A DNA stretch of 17,711 bases from Pseudomonadota bacterium. Its GTDB lineage: Bacteria > Pseudomonadota > Gammaproteobacteria > Burkholderiales > Ferrovaceae. Positions 1 to 8,569 of the stretch are shown here, piece after piece. Positions within the stretch are counted from its first letter, which is position 1. The number at the start of each line of letters is the position of its first letter. The notes beneath the pieces were generated by a model. That model had not been told where the DNA came from and searched no databases. It saw only the letters and a program-made list of their open reading frames with translations. The translations under genes and the position numbers were made by a program. Location of the stretch: contig JAJZPY010000034.1 in assembly GCA_021811005.1 (NCBI GenBank), forward strand, positions 1-17,711, written 5' to 3'.

Positions 1-1278
1 TGCCGGATCATAGTCGGCGGCCAGCGGAAACGGCAACACCCGCTCGCCGGACGCTTCGCCGACGGCGACAGCCAGCTGCGCCAGGCGCTCGTCGCTGGCA
101 AAAATGCCGCTGTAGCGGCTGCCCAGTGCCGTGTGCATGCTGCCGGTGAGCGTTGCAAAGTCCAAGATGAGCTGAGGCTGGGCTCGTGCCGCCAGGGTCA
201 GGGCGTCCGCCAGCACCATGCGCCCTTCGGCATCGGTGTGCACGATTTCGATGGTGGTGCCGTTGAGCGCCGTCACCACGTCGTTCTGCTTGTAGGCCCG
301 CGGGCTGATGTGGTTCTGGGCAAGAGCCAGCCAACAGTCCACTTCCAGCGGCAGGCGAAGGCGGCTGACCGCAGACAGGATGCCCAGCGCCACGGCTGAA
401 CCGTTCATGTCTTCATGCATGCCGTACATGTACTTGGCCGGCTTGAGATTGTGCCCGCCGGTGTCGAAGCAGATGCCCTTGCCCACCAGCGCCACGTGCC
501 GCAGCGGCTTCGCGCCCCGGTAGCGCACGCGCACGATGGCCGCGTCGGGGTCGGCACTGCCCTGGGCCACGGCCACAAAAGCGCCCGCGCCCATGTCCCT
601 GAGCCGGGCCAGCGGATATTCGGTCACCTGCCAGCCCCGGGCCCGAGCCATGGAGCGGATCAGGCGGCGATAGGCGCCGGGCGTGAGGTCGTTGGGCGGG
701 ATCTGCGTGAGCGTGCGCGTGAGCGTATTGCCTTCGGCCACGGCGCGGGCGGCAGCCAACGGCGCGGCGGCAGGACGCGCGCCCTGCAGGAAAATCCGGC
801 GCAAGGTCGGGTGCGGTTCCTTTTTGCGTGAAGGGAGTGCCACGCCATTGACCTGGGTCACGTAAACCGCAAGCCCGGCCACGGCATCCGCCCGTGCTCC
901 GGCCAGCCGGAGCCCGAGGCTGGTGGGCCGTTCTTCCAGCAGCGGCGCCAGGCCCTTGCACAACAGGGTTTGCTGCTGAAACGGCGTCTGCCCGGGAGCA
1001 AGCCATACCCAGGACAGCAGCATGCCGTCATCCAGGGTGACGGCCAGCGGCTTCTGCTGCAGCGACTGCGGCTTTTCCCCGCGCCGGCGCAAGGCCGCCT
1101 TCAGCTGGGCCAGTCCTGCCAGATCGAGTCTCGGCGCATCGGGCGCTTCGGTCAGCACCACCAGCACGTGGCGCACGGCGGCCGGGAAAGCGTCCGCACG
1201 GCGGCCTGCGAGCACTTCGAGTTCGGGCAGCGGCGCCGGTTGCAGCGCGGGAAAAGATGAGGCGGCGTTGCGTGGCAT
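1..1278 (-). CDS. M17 family leucyl aminopeptidase (PepA-like), C-terminus cut by window edge
   Basis: Cytosolic metallo-exopeptidase that removes N-terminal residues from peptides. The minus frame is open for 426 codons from the ATG at 1278 to the window edge. It carries the M17 catalytic core: VGKGICFDTGG, NLKP, HEDMNGS and TDAEGRMVLADAL. By alignment with bovine and E. coli enzymes, the metal ligands would be K267, D272, D290, D349 and E351, with catalytic K279 and R353, so it looks active. An AAGGA lies about 11 nt before the start. The N-terminal third is Ala/Leu/Arg-rich and poorly conserved. The motif reads FDTGGHNLKP rather than the FDSGGISIKP-type form of E. coli PepA, so I treat it as a paralogous M17 subfamily and give no symbol. 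It is divergent from thyA, 46 bp away. The missing C-terminus is outside the window. Confidence 0.9.
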   Translation of the reverse strand, partial: MPRNAASSFPALQPAPLPELEVLAGRRADAFPAAVRHVLVVLTEAPDAPRLDLAGLAQLKAALRRRGEKPQSLQQKPLAVTLDDGMLLSWVWLAPGQTPFQQQTLLCKGLAPLLEERPTSLGLRLAGARADAVAGLAVYVTQVNGVALPSRKKEPHPTLRRIFLQGARPAAAPLAAARAVAEGNTLTRTLTQIPPNDLTPGAYRRLIRSMARARGWQVTEYPLARLRDMGAGAFVAVAQGSADPDAAIVRVRYRGAKPLRHVALVGKGICFDTGGHNLKPAKYMYGMHEDMNGSAVALGILSAVSRLRLPLEVDCWLALAQNHISPRAYKQNDVVTALNGTTIEIVHTDAEGRMVLADALTLAARAQPQLILDFATLTGSMHTALGSRYSGIFASDERLAQLAVAVGEASGERVLPFPLAADYDPA

Positions 1279-1309
1279 GGAATCACGATCCTTTGAGCAG
1301 ACTTCGGGA

Positions 1310-1318
1310 TGTTATCAT
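1310..1318 (+). promoter_or_regulatory. Candidate extended -10 promoter of thyA
   Basis: TGT followed by TATCAT (1313-1318) fits an extended -10 element; no good -35 is visible. Transcription would start about 7 nt downstream, close to or at the thyA ATG at 1325. That implies a leaderless or near-leaderless message. Pattern match only. Confidence 0.4.
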
Positions 1319-1324
1319 GCGCCC

Positions 1325-2119
1325 ATGCAACCGTACCTTCAGTTCGTTCGCGACATCCTCGAGCGCGGCACGCGCAAAACCGACCGTACCGGCGTGGGCA
1401 CCCTGAGCCTGTTCGGATACCAGATGCGGTTTAACCTGCAGGATGGCTTTCCCCTGCTCACCACCAAAAAGCTGCACCTGCCGTCCATCGTCCATGAATT
1501 GCTGTGGTTTCTTTCGGGGGACACCAATATCGCCTACCTGAAGCGCCATGGCGTGAGCATCTGGGACGAATGGGCAGACGCGGAAGGGAACCTGGGCCCG
1601 GTGTACGGAAAACAGTGGCGCCGCTGGGAGGCGGCTGACGGCCGGGTCATCGACCAGATGTCGCGGGTGCTGGAGCAGATCCGCAAAAATCCGGATTCCC
1701 GCCGCCTGATCGTTTCCGCCTGGAACGTGGGGGATGTGGAACGCATGGCGCTGCCCCCCTGCCACCTGCTGTTTCAGTTTTACGTGGCCGACGGCAAGCT
1801 TTCCTGCCAGCTCTACCAGCGCTCCTGCGACGTGGGGCTGGGCGTGCCGTTCAACATCGCCTCGTACGCCCTGCTCACCCACCTGGTGGCCCACCAATGC
1901 GACCTGCTGCCAGGCGATTTCGTCTGGACAGGAGGGGATTGCCACATTTACCTGAATCACGTGGATGCCCTGCGCGAACAACTCACGCGCACGCCCTACC
2001 CCTTGCCTCGGCTTGAGTTGCTGCGCAAGCCGGCATCACTGTATGACTACCGCTTTGAAGACGTCCGCATCGACAACTATCAGGCTCACCCGCACATTCC
2101 CATGCGGGTAGCCGTCTGA
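1325..2119 (+). CDS. thyA: Thymidylate synthase
   Basis: Converts dUMP to dTMP using 5,10-methylene-tetrahydrofolate, in the cytosol; the source of dTMP for DNA synthesis. The 264 residues equal the E. coli ThyA length. Visible motifs are the phosphate-binding RTG near R21, the catalytic C146 in LPPCHLLFQFYV, the R166-C-D169 segment in QRSCDVGLG, N177 and HIYLNH near the C-terminus. The frame is open upstream to about 1022, but that extension overlaps the divergent aminopeptidase and has no ThyA similarity, so I chose the ATG at 1325. No Shine-Dalgarno precedes it at a normal distance. No dihydrofolate reductase gene follows, although folA often neighbours thyA; instead the gene converges on clpA with 18 bp between them and no visible terminator. 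Confidence 0.97.
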   Translation: MQPYLQFVRDILERGTRKTDRTGVGTLSLFGYQMRFNLQDGFPLLTTKKLHLPSIVHELLWFLSGDTNIAYLKRHGVSIWDEWADAEGNLGPVYGKQWRRWEAADGRVIDQMSRVLEQIRKNPDSRRLIVSAWNVGDVERMALPPCHLLFQFYVADGKLSCQLYQRSCDVGLGVPFNIASYALLTHLVAHQCDLLPGDFVWTGGDCHIYLNHVDALREQLTRTPYPLPRLELLRKPASLYDYRFEDVRIDNYQAHPHIPMRVAV

Positions 2120-2137
2120 AAGACCTCCCCTCGCGGC

Positions 2138-4395
<2,258 letters not shown>

Positions 4396-4399
<4 letters not shown>

Positions 4400-4710
4400 G
4401 TTCCGTTTTCCTCCATCACGCATTGCAGCGGATGCTGATGTTGCCTTGCATAACTGATCACACGCTCCACCTTGGTGGCCGCCACGTCACGGGGATAAAC
4501 CCCGCACACCCCGCGCCCCTCGGTATGGACCTGGAGCATCACTCGCGTGGCGGCTTCCCGTTCCAGGGCAAAAAACTGCTGCAGCACCTGCACCACAAAT
4601 TCCATGGGCGTGAAATCGTCGTTCAGCAGTACGACATTGAAAAGAGACGGCGGTTTCGTCTTGGCGCGTTCTTTTTCGAGGACGGGTTCTGCTGGATTTC
4701 TGGCTGTCAT
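4396..4710 (-). CDS. clpS: Clp protease adaptor ClpS
   Basis: Adaptor that binds N-degron substrates (bulky hydrophobic N-termini) and docks on the ClpA N-domain. 104 residues against 106 in E. coli. The first about 20 residues are a charged, flexible tail. The folded core has LLNDDFTPMEFV, with N30, D31 and gatekeeper M36, plus H62 in MLQVHTEG; together these line the N-end residue pocket in known ClpS structures. GVCGVY is also conserved. It is the first gene of the clpS-clpA operon, overlapping clpA by 4 nt. No good Shine-Dalgarno is visible before the ATG at 4710, but length and alignment support this start. Confidence 0.96.
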
Positions 4711-4770
4711 GAACTGTTGCGCGCCTAACCGGATATCGACTGCGATCAGAAATGCTTGATCTCGGCTTTC

Positions 4771-4798
4771 AGTCTAATCATTTCTCGTTTTTTGGCAA
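4771..4798 (-). promoter_or_regulatory. Candidate sigma70-type promoter of clpS-clpA
   Basis: On the minus strand TTGCCA (4793-4798) and TAGACT (4771-4776) are separated by 16 bp, matching the consensus at 5/6 and 4/6. The predicted start near 4764 leaves a leader of about 53 nt before clpS. Pattern match only. Confidence 0.4.
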
Positions 4799-4855
4799 GG
4801 GCTGGCCCTCCTGTGGGCCGGTTTTCCGCCTGAGCGATTAATTCACCTTAACTAC

Positions 4856-4885
4856 TTGACTTTCCCCGTAAAAGTCGCGTAAAAG
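4856..4885 (+). promoter_or_regulatory. Candidate promoter of the cold-shock gene
   Basis: TTGACT (4856-4861, 5/6 of the -35 consensus) is followed after 18 bp by TAAAAG (4880-4885). The bases before it are AT-rich (GATTAATTCACCTTAACTAC), as in an UP element. The heptamer GTAAAAG occurs twice, at 4868-4874 and 4879-4885, so the exact -10 is ambiguous. Confidence 0.5.
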
Positions 4886-4891
4886 ATGTTC

Positions 4892-4998
4892 TGGCGTTTG
4901 GTTCAAGATGTCTGCATCACCGGTTCCCCCGTTTGCTGGCCTTGAAACTCAAACCGTTCCGGGTTCTACGGCCCATTTCAATGACAGGAAAGCAAACA
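4892..4998 (+). promoter_or_regulatory. Long 5' leader of cspA-type mRNA
   Basis: If the promoter at 4856-4885 is used, the mRNA has a leader of about 107 nt, long for this compact region. Long structured leaders act as cold-responsive switches in enteric cspA. I see short self-complementary stretches (for example CCGT...ACGG between about 4957 and 4975, and GTTT...AAAC near 4931-4955) but no exact match to the E. coli cold box. The ribosome site AGGAA is at 4986-4990. Thermosensing is inference. Confidence 0.3.
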
Positions 4999-5202
4999 AT
5001 GGCAACAGGCACAGTCAAGTGGTTCAACGATTCCAAGGGTTATGGCTTCATCACCCCTGACGATGGCAGCGAAGACCTTTTCGCCCACTTCTCGGCGATC
5101 CAGATGGGTGGTTTCAAGACCCTGAAGGAAGGTCAAAAGGTCTCTTTTGAAGTCACGCAAGGCCCCAAGGGCAAGCAGGCTTCCAACATACAGTCTTCAT
5201 AA
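4999..5202 (+). CDS. CspA-family cold-shock protein
   Basis: Small single-stranded RNA/DNA-binding protein that melts RNA structure. It is a single cold-shock domain of 67 residues, the usual betaproteobacterial length. RNP1 is KGYGFI (13-18) and RNP2 is DLFAHF (26-31); W8 and F9 add to the aromatic binding face, and the C-terminus has GPKGKQASNI. The ATG at 4999 has AGGAA with 8 nt spacing. In-frame upstream starts (TTG at 4933, ATG at 4981) would put the ribosome site inside the coding region and are rejected. It is divergent from clpS and convergent with icd. Whether it is cold-induced or constitutive cannot be read from the protein, so no paralogue symbol is given. Confidence 0.95.
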   Translation: MATGTVKWFNDSKGYGFITPDDGSEDLFAHFSAIQMGGFKTLKEGQKVSFEVTQGPKGKQASNIQSS

Positions 5203-5242
5203 AACATTGCATTACGCGGATTCCCATCCGCGGGGTGCCCTG

Positions 5243-5271
5243 AAAAACCCCTGCGTTGCAGGGGTTTTTTT
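5243..5271. terminator. Rho-independent terminator, probably bidirectional (cspA-type gene / icd)
   Basis: Left arm AAAAACCCCTGC (5243-5254), loop GTT, right arm GCAGGGGTTTTT (5258-5269), running on to T5271. The stem is perfect and its base has A-runs on one side and T-runs on the other, so both strands give a hairpin followed by a U-tract. It sits between the convergent stops at 5202 and 5287. Confidence 0.9.
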
Positions 5272-5286
5272 ATGCTTCGGCGGGGC

Positions 5287-6525
5287 TCAGAGGTGCTGGA
5301 TGAGTGCCTGGCCAAACCCGGAACAGGACAACTGGGTGGACCCCGGCATCAGGCGGGCAAAGTCGTAAGTTACTGTTTTTGCAGCAATTGTCTTTTCCAT
5401 GGCCTTGACGATGATGTCCGCCGCCTCGACCCAGCCCATGTGCCGCAACATCATTTCCGCTGACAGGATCATGGAACCGGGGTTGACATAATCCTTGCCC
5501 GCATATTTCGGCGCCGTCCCGTGGGTGGCCTCGAACATGCCCACCGAATCCGAAAGGTTGGCCCCGGGAGCAATCCCGATGCCGCCCACCTGTGCCGCCA
5601 GCGCATCCGAAATGTAGTCGCCGTTCAGGTTCATGGTGGCGATCACGTCGTACTCTTCGGGGCGCAGCAGGATCTGCTGCAGGAAAGCGTCGGCAATCAC
5701 ATCCTTGATCACGATGCCGTTGGGCAGCTTCATCCAGGGCCCGCCGTCCAGCAGTTCCGCCCCGAATTCGCGCTGGCACAGGGCATAGGCCCAGCTCTTG
5801 AAGGCGCCTTCGGTGAACTTCATGATGTTGCCCTTGTGGACGATGGTGACCGACTTGCGCCCGTTGTCGATGGCATACTGCACGGCCTTGCGCATCAGGC
5901 GTTCCGTTCCTTCCCGCGACACGGGCTTGATGCCGATGCCTGAAGTTTCCGGGAAACGGATGGCCGTGACCTTCATTTCCTTCCGCAGGAAGTCGATGAC
6001 CTTGCGCGCCTCGGGAGAGGCCGCATCCCACTCGATGCCGGCATAAATGTCTTCGGAATTTTCGCGGAAAATCACCATGTCGGTCTTGTGCGGTTCACGC
6101 AGGGGGCTGGGCACGCCCGTGTACCAGCGCACCGGGCGGAGACAGACGTAGAGGTCGAGCTGCTGGCGCAGGGCCACGTTGATGGAACGGATCCCCCCGC
6201 CCACCGGGGTGGTCAGCGGCCCCTTGATGGACACCACATAGTCGCGCACCGCATGCAGCGTTTCTTCGGGAAGCCATACGTTGTCGCCATACACCCGCAC
6301 CGATTTTTCACCCGCATAGACTTCCATCCAGGAAATCTTGCGCCGCCCGCCGTAGGCGCGTGCCACGGCGGCATCCACCACCGCCTTCATCACCGGGGTG
6401 ATGTCCACGCCAGTGCCGTCCCCTTCGATGAACGGAATGATCGGCTGATCGGGCACGTCCAGGGAATAGTCCGGCTTGACGCGAATCTTTTCCCCGCTCG
6501 CGGGAACCTTGATGTGCTGATACAT
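5287..6525 (-). CDS. icd: Isocitrate dehydrogenase, NADP-dependent
   Basis: TCA-cycle enzyme oxidising isocitrate to 2-oxoglutarate and CO2. 412 residues against 416 in E. coli Icd, with similarity along the whole length. Seen: substrate loop GGGIRSINVALRQ with S114 (equivalent to E. coli S113, the AceK phosphorylation site), ENSEDIYAG with Y161, K231 in VHKGNIMKFTEG, the metal aspartate in NLNGDYISD (D303), and K340-Y341, V347, Y387 and R391, which match the NADP-selective residues of E. coli. The ATG at 6525 has GGAGG 11 nt upstream; the open frame to 6735 overlaps divergent rraA and is rejected. With aceA and aceB nearby, the isocitrate branch point is encoded together. No aceK kinase/phosphatase is in the window. 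Confidence 0.97.
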   Translation of the reverse strand: MYQHIKVPASGEKIRVKPDYSLDVPDQPIIPFIEGDGTGVDITPVMKAVVDAAVARAYGGRRKISWMEVYAGEKSVRVYGDNVWLPEETLHAVRDYVVSIKGPLTTPVGGGIRSINVALRQQLDLYVCLRPVRWYTGVPSPLREPHKTDMVIFRENSEDIYAGIEWDAASPEARKVIDFLRKEMKVTAIRFPETSGIGIKPVSREGTERLMRKAVQYAIDNGRKSVTIVHKGNIMKFTEGAFKSWAYALCQREFGAELLDGGPWMKLPNGIVIKDVIADAFLQQILLRPEEYDVIATMNLNGDYISDALAAQVGGIGIAPGANLSDSVGMFEATHGTAPKYAGKDYVNPGSMILSAEMMLRHMGWVEAADIIVKAMEKTIAAKTVTYDFARLMPGSTQLSCSGFGQALIQHL

Positions 6526-6555
6526 GATGGTCGATGCCTCCTTAAAAAACGCTTG

Positions 6556-6578
6556 TATCATATGTCTTATATATGATA
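6556..6578. promoter_or_regulatory. AT-rich inverted repeat between icd and rraA, candidate operator
   Basis: TATCATAT (6556-6563) and ATATGATA (6571-6578) form a perfect 8-bp inverted repeat around the 7-bp spacer GTCTTAT. It is centred in the only gap between the divergent genes, 31 bp from icd and 64 bp from rraA, in a strongly AT-rich patch in an otherwise GC-rich region. It also contains -10-like hexamers such as TATGAT on the icd strand, so a bound dimer could control either or both genes. The regulator is unknown. Confidence 0.5.
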
Positions 6579-6641
6579 TACCATTTACCATGCTCTGGGG
6601 AACCTGTTTTTCCCCACCCCCCAATTCCGTTGGAGCCCGCC

Positions 6642-7127
6642 ATGGCCCATAAAACTGCGGATCTCTGCGATCAACTGGGCGACGCCGCTGCTGTCGCCGA
6701 GCCGGTGTTAGCCAATTATGGTGGCATGAGCGCATTTGGCGGGCAAATTGCCACGGTCAAGGTATTTGAGGACAACTCTCTGGTCCGCGCCGCCCTGGAA
6801 ACCCCGGGGTTTGGACGCGTACTCGTCATCGACGGGGGCGGATCCCTCCGTTGCGCCCTGGTGGGCGACCAGCTCGCCACCCTGGGCGTCAAACATGGCT
6901 GGGCCGGCATCGTCGTTTATGGCTGCATTCGCGATTCGCAGGCGATTGCGGAACTGGACATCGGTGTGCAGGCCCTGGGCACCCACCCCCGCAGGTCCAT
7001 CAAAAAAGGCGAAGGCGCGGCGGACATCCCCGTCACCTTTGCCGGCGTCACATTCCGGCCTGGCGCCTGGTTATATGCGGACGACGACGGTCTGCTCGTC
7101 ACCGCCCAGCGCATCAGCCCCCTCTGA
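6642..7127 (+). CDS. rraA: RraA-family protein (RNase E activity regulator / HMG-aldolase fold)
   Basis: 161 residues, the same length as E. coli RraA, which binds RNase E and slows mRNA decay. Shared segments are FGGQIATVKVFEDNSLV, GRVLVIDGGGS, ELDIGVQA and the C-terminal GVTFRPG and LYADDDG. The fold is also used by HMG/CHA aldolases and oxaloacetate decarboxylases, which have the metal motif D-X20-R-D-X2-E/D. Here D76, R97 and D98 are present at that exact spacing, but the last acidic position is A101. E. coli RraA has RQ where this protein has RD, so the biochemical role is uncertain. The ATG at 6642 has GGAG with 6 nt spacing. aceA starts 26 bp after the stop, suggesting one transcript. 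Confidence 0.88.
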   Translation: MAHKTADLCDQLGDAAAVAEPVLANYGGMSAFGGQIATVKVFEDNSLVRAALETPGFGRVLVIDGGGSLRCALVGDQLATLGVKHGWAGIVVYGCIRDSQAIAELDIGVQALGTHPRRSIKKGEGAADIPVTFAGVTFRPGAWLYADDDGLLVTAQRISPL

Positions 7128-7153
7128 TTTCATACCCCATTCAGGAGATTTTC

Positions 7154-8431
7154 ATGACCGTTGAACAGGAAATTGCCAAACTCAAGAAAGATTGGGCGGA
7201 AAACCCCCGCTGGCAAGGCATCCACCGCCCTTATAACGCGGAAGACGTGGTTCGCCTGCGCGGCAGCCTGCAGGAAGAACACACGCTGGCCCGCCGCGGC
7301 GCGGAAAAACTGTGGCATTTGTGCAAAACCGAACCGTATGTCAACACCTTGGGCGCCCTCACCGGCAACCAGGCCATGCAACAGGTCAAGGCCGGGCTCA
7401 AGGCCATTTACCTGTCGGGATGGCAGGTGGCCGGCGATGCCAACGATTCCCTGCAAATGTACCCGGACCAGTCGCTCTACGCGGTCAGCTCCGTCCCCAC
7501 GGTGGTGCGCCGGATCAACAACGCGCTGCGCCGCGCCGACCAGCTGCACTGGGCGGAAGGCAACCACAACATCGACTGGTTCGCCCCCATCGTTGCTGAC
7601 GCCGAAGCAGGCTTTGGCGGGGTGCTCAACGCCCACGAACTGATGAAGGCCATGATCGAGGCGGGCGCCGCCGGCGTGCACTTCGAGGACCAGCTCGCGG
7701 CTGCCAAGAAATGCGGCCACCTGGGCGGCAAAGTCCTGGTGCCCACGCAGGAAGCCGTGCAAAAACTGGTGGCCGCCCGTTTCGCCGCCGACCTGCTGGG
7801 TGTGCCCACCATCCTGCTTGCACGCACGGATGCCGAAGCAGCCACCCTCCTCACCTCGGACGTGGACCCGCGCGACCAGGTGTTCTGTACCGGAGAGCGC
7901 ACGTCCGAAGGGTTCTACCGCGTGCGCAACGGCCTGGATGCCTCCATCGCGCGCGGACTCGCCTATGCCGAGGTAGCCGACATGGTGTGGTGCGAAACCG
8001 GCAAGCCCGACCTGCAGTTTGCCCGGCAGTGGGCGGAGGCCATCCGGCGCCAGTACCCGGACAAGATGCTGGCCTACAACTGCTCGCCCTCCTTCAACTG
8101 GAAAAAGCATCTGGACGACGCCACCATCGCCAAATTCCAGCGCGAACTGGGGGCCATGGGATACAAGTTCCAGTTCATCACCCTGGCCGGATTCCATTCC
8201 CTCAACTACGGCATGTACGAGCTGGCCCGCGGTTATGCCCAGGACGGCATGACCTCATACGTGAAGCTGCAGGATGCGGAGTTCGCCGCGGAAAAGTACG
8301 GCTATACCGCCACCCGCCACCAGCGGGAAGTGGGAACCGGCTACTTCGACGAAGTGACCCAGGTCATCCAGGGAGGCGCTTCCTCCACCACGGCTCTGGC
8401 CGGCTCCACGGAAGCAGAACAGTTCCATTGA
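7154..8431 (+). CDS. aceA: Isocitrate lyase
   Basis: First enzyme of the glyoxylate bypass: isocitrate to glyoxylate and succinate. 425 residues (E. coli AceA has 434). Seen: TGNQAMQQVKAGLKAIYLSG, then SGWQVAGD (88-95), the metal-site segment ADAEAGFGG (148-156), the signature KKCGHLGGK with catalytic C187, WCETGKPD (279-286), NCSPSFNW (309-316), and TLAGFHSLN. AGGAG with 6 nt spacing precedes the ATG at 7154. It lies directly after rraA and is followed by a strong terminator, so rraA-aceA is probably the whole transcript. The enzyme competes with Icd, encoded divergently next to it, for isocitrate. Confidence 0.97.
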   Translation: MTVEQEIAKLKKDWAENPRWQGIHRPYNAEDVVRLRGSLQEEHTLARRGAEKLWHLCKTEPYVNTLGALTGNQAMQQVKAGLKAIYLSGWQVAGDANDSLQMYPDQSLYAVSSVPTVVRRINNALRRADQLHWAEGNHNIDWFAPIVADAEAGFGGVLNAHELMKAMIEAGAAGVHFEDQLAAAKKCGHLGGKVLVPTQEAVQKLVAARFAADLLGVPTILLARTDAEAATLLTSDVDPRDQVFCTGERTSEGFYRVRNGLDASIARGLAYAEVADMVWCETGKPDLQFARQWAEAIRRQYPDKMLAYNCSPSFNWKKHLDDATIAKFQRELGAMGYKFQFITLAGFHSLNYGMYELARGYAQDGMTSYVKLQDAEFAAEKYGYTATRHQREVGTGYFDEVTQVIQGGASSTTALAGSTEAEQFH

Positions 8432-8466
8432 CCCCTTTGAAGCCCTCGGCGATCCCGAAGGCCCGC

Positions 8467-8500
8467 CCGCCCCGGTCTCCGGGGCGGATTTTTCTTTTTT
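8467..8500 (+). terminator. Rho-independent terminator after aceA
   Basis: Perfect 9-bp stem CCGCCCCGG (8467-8475), loop TCT, CCGGGGCGG (8479-8487), followed by a T-rich run with one C (8488-8500). It separates aceA from aceB, so aceB should need its own promoter. Confidence 0.92.
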
Positions 8501-8505
8501 GTTCT

Positions 8506-8535
8506 TTGTCTAAAATCGACGTCATGCGGTAATAT
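8506..8535 (+). promoter_or_regulatory. Candidate aceB promoter
   Basis: TTGTCT (8506-8511, 4/6) and TAATAT (8530-8535, 5/6) are 18 bp apart, just after the aceA terminator. The predicted start near 8542 gives a leader of about 28 nt to the ATG at 8570. Pattern match only. Confidence 0.5.
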
Positions 8536-8545
8536 TGCAATGCAA
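8535..8545. promoter_or_regulatory. Palindrome TTGCAATGCAA over the aceB start site, candidate operator
   Basis: TTGCA (8535-8539) and TGCAA (8541-8545) around a single A form a perfect short inverted repeat that touches the -10 and covers the predicted transcription start. TTTGCAAA-like motifs are known for the RamB/PccR (ScfR) family of acetate and short-chain acyl-CoA regulators. The link is inference from motif likeness and gene function; the element is short enough to be chance. Confidence 0.3.
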
Positions 8546-8569
8546 CATATTCAACCCCCAGAGGCCCCC

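Noticed and set aside
1022..1324. In-frame upstream extension of thyA
   Set aside because: Overlaps the divergent aminopeptidase, adds about 100 residues absent from ThyA, and the ATG at 1325 gives the exact family length.
2120..2137. Possible terminator between convergent thyA and clpA
   Set aside because: The 18-bp gap has no inverted repeat or T-run; termination must occur inside the opposite gene or by Rho.
4802..4825. Hairpin CTGGCCC/GGGCCGG followed by TTTT between clpS and the cold-shock gene promoter
   Set aside because: The stem has a G-T pair and a short T-run, and no plus-strand gene lies upstream for it to terminate; it could only act on stray read-through.
4933..4998. N-terminal extension of the cold-shock protein (TTG at 4933 or ATG at 4981)
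   Set aside because: It would place the AGGAA ribosome site inside the coding region and add residues not found in the family.
6526..6735. In-frame upstream extension of icd
   Set aside because: Would run through the intergenic region and the start of rraA; the ATG at 6525 has GGAGG and fits the E. coli length.
7130..8197. 355-codon open frame antisense to aceA
   Set aside because: Mirror of the isocitrate lyase gene with no recognisable motif or ribosome site; GC-driven shadow.
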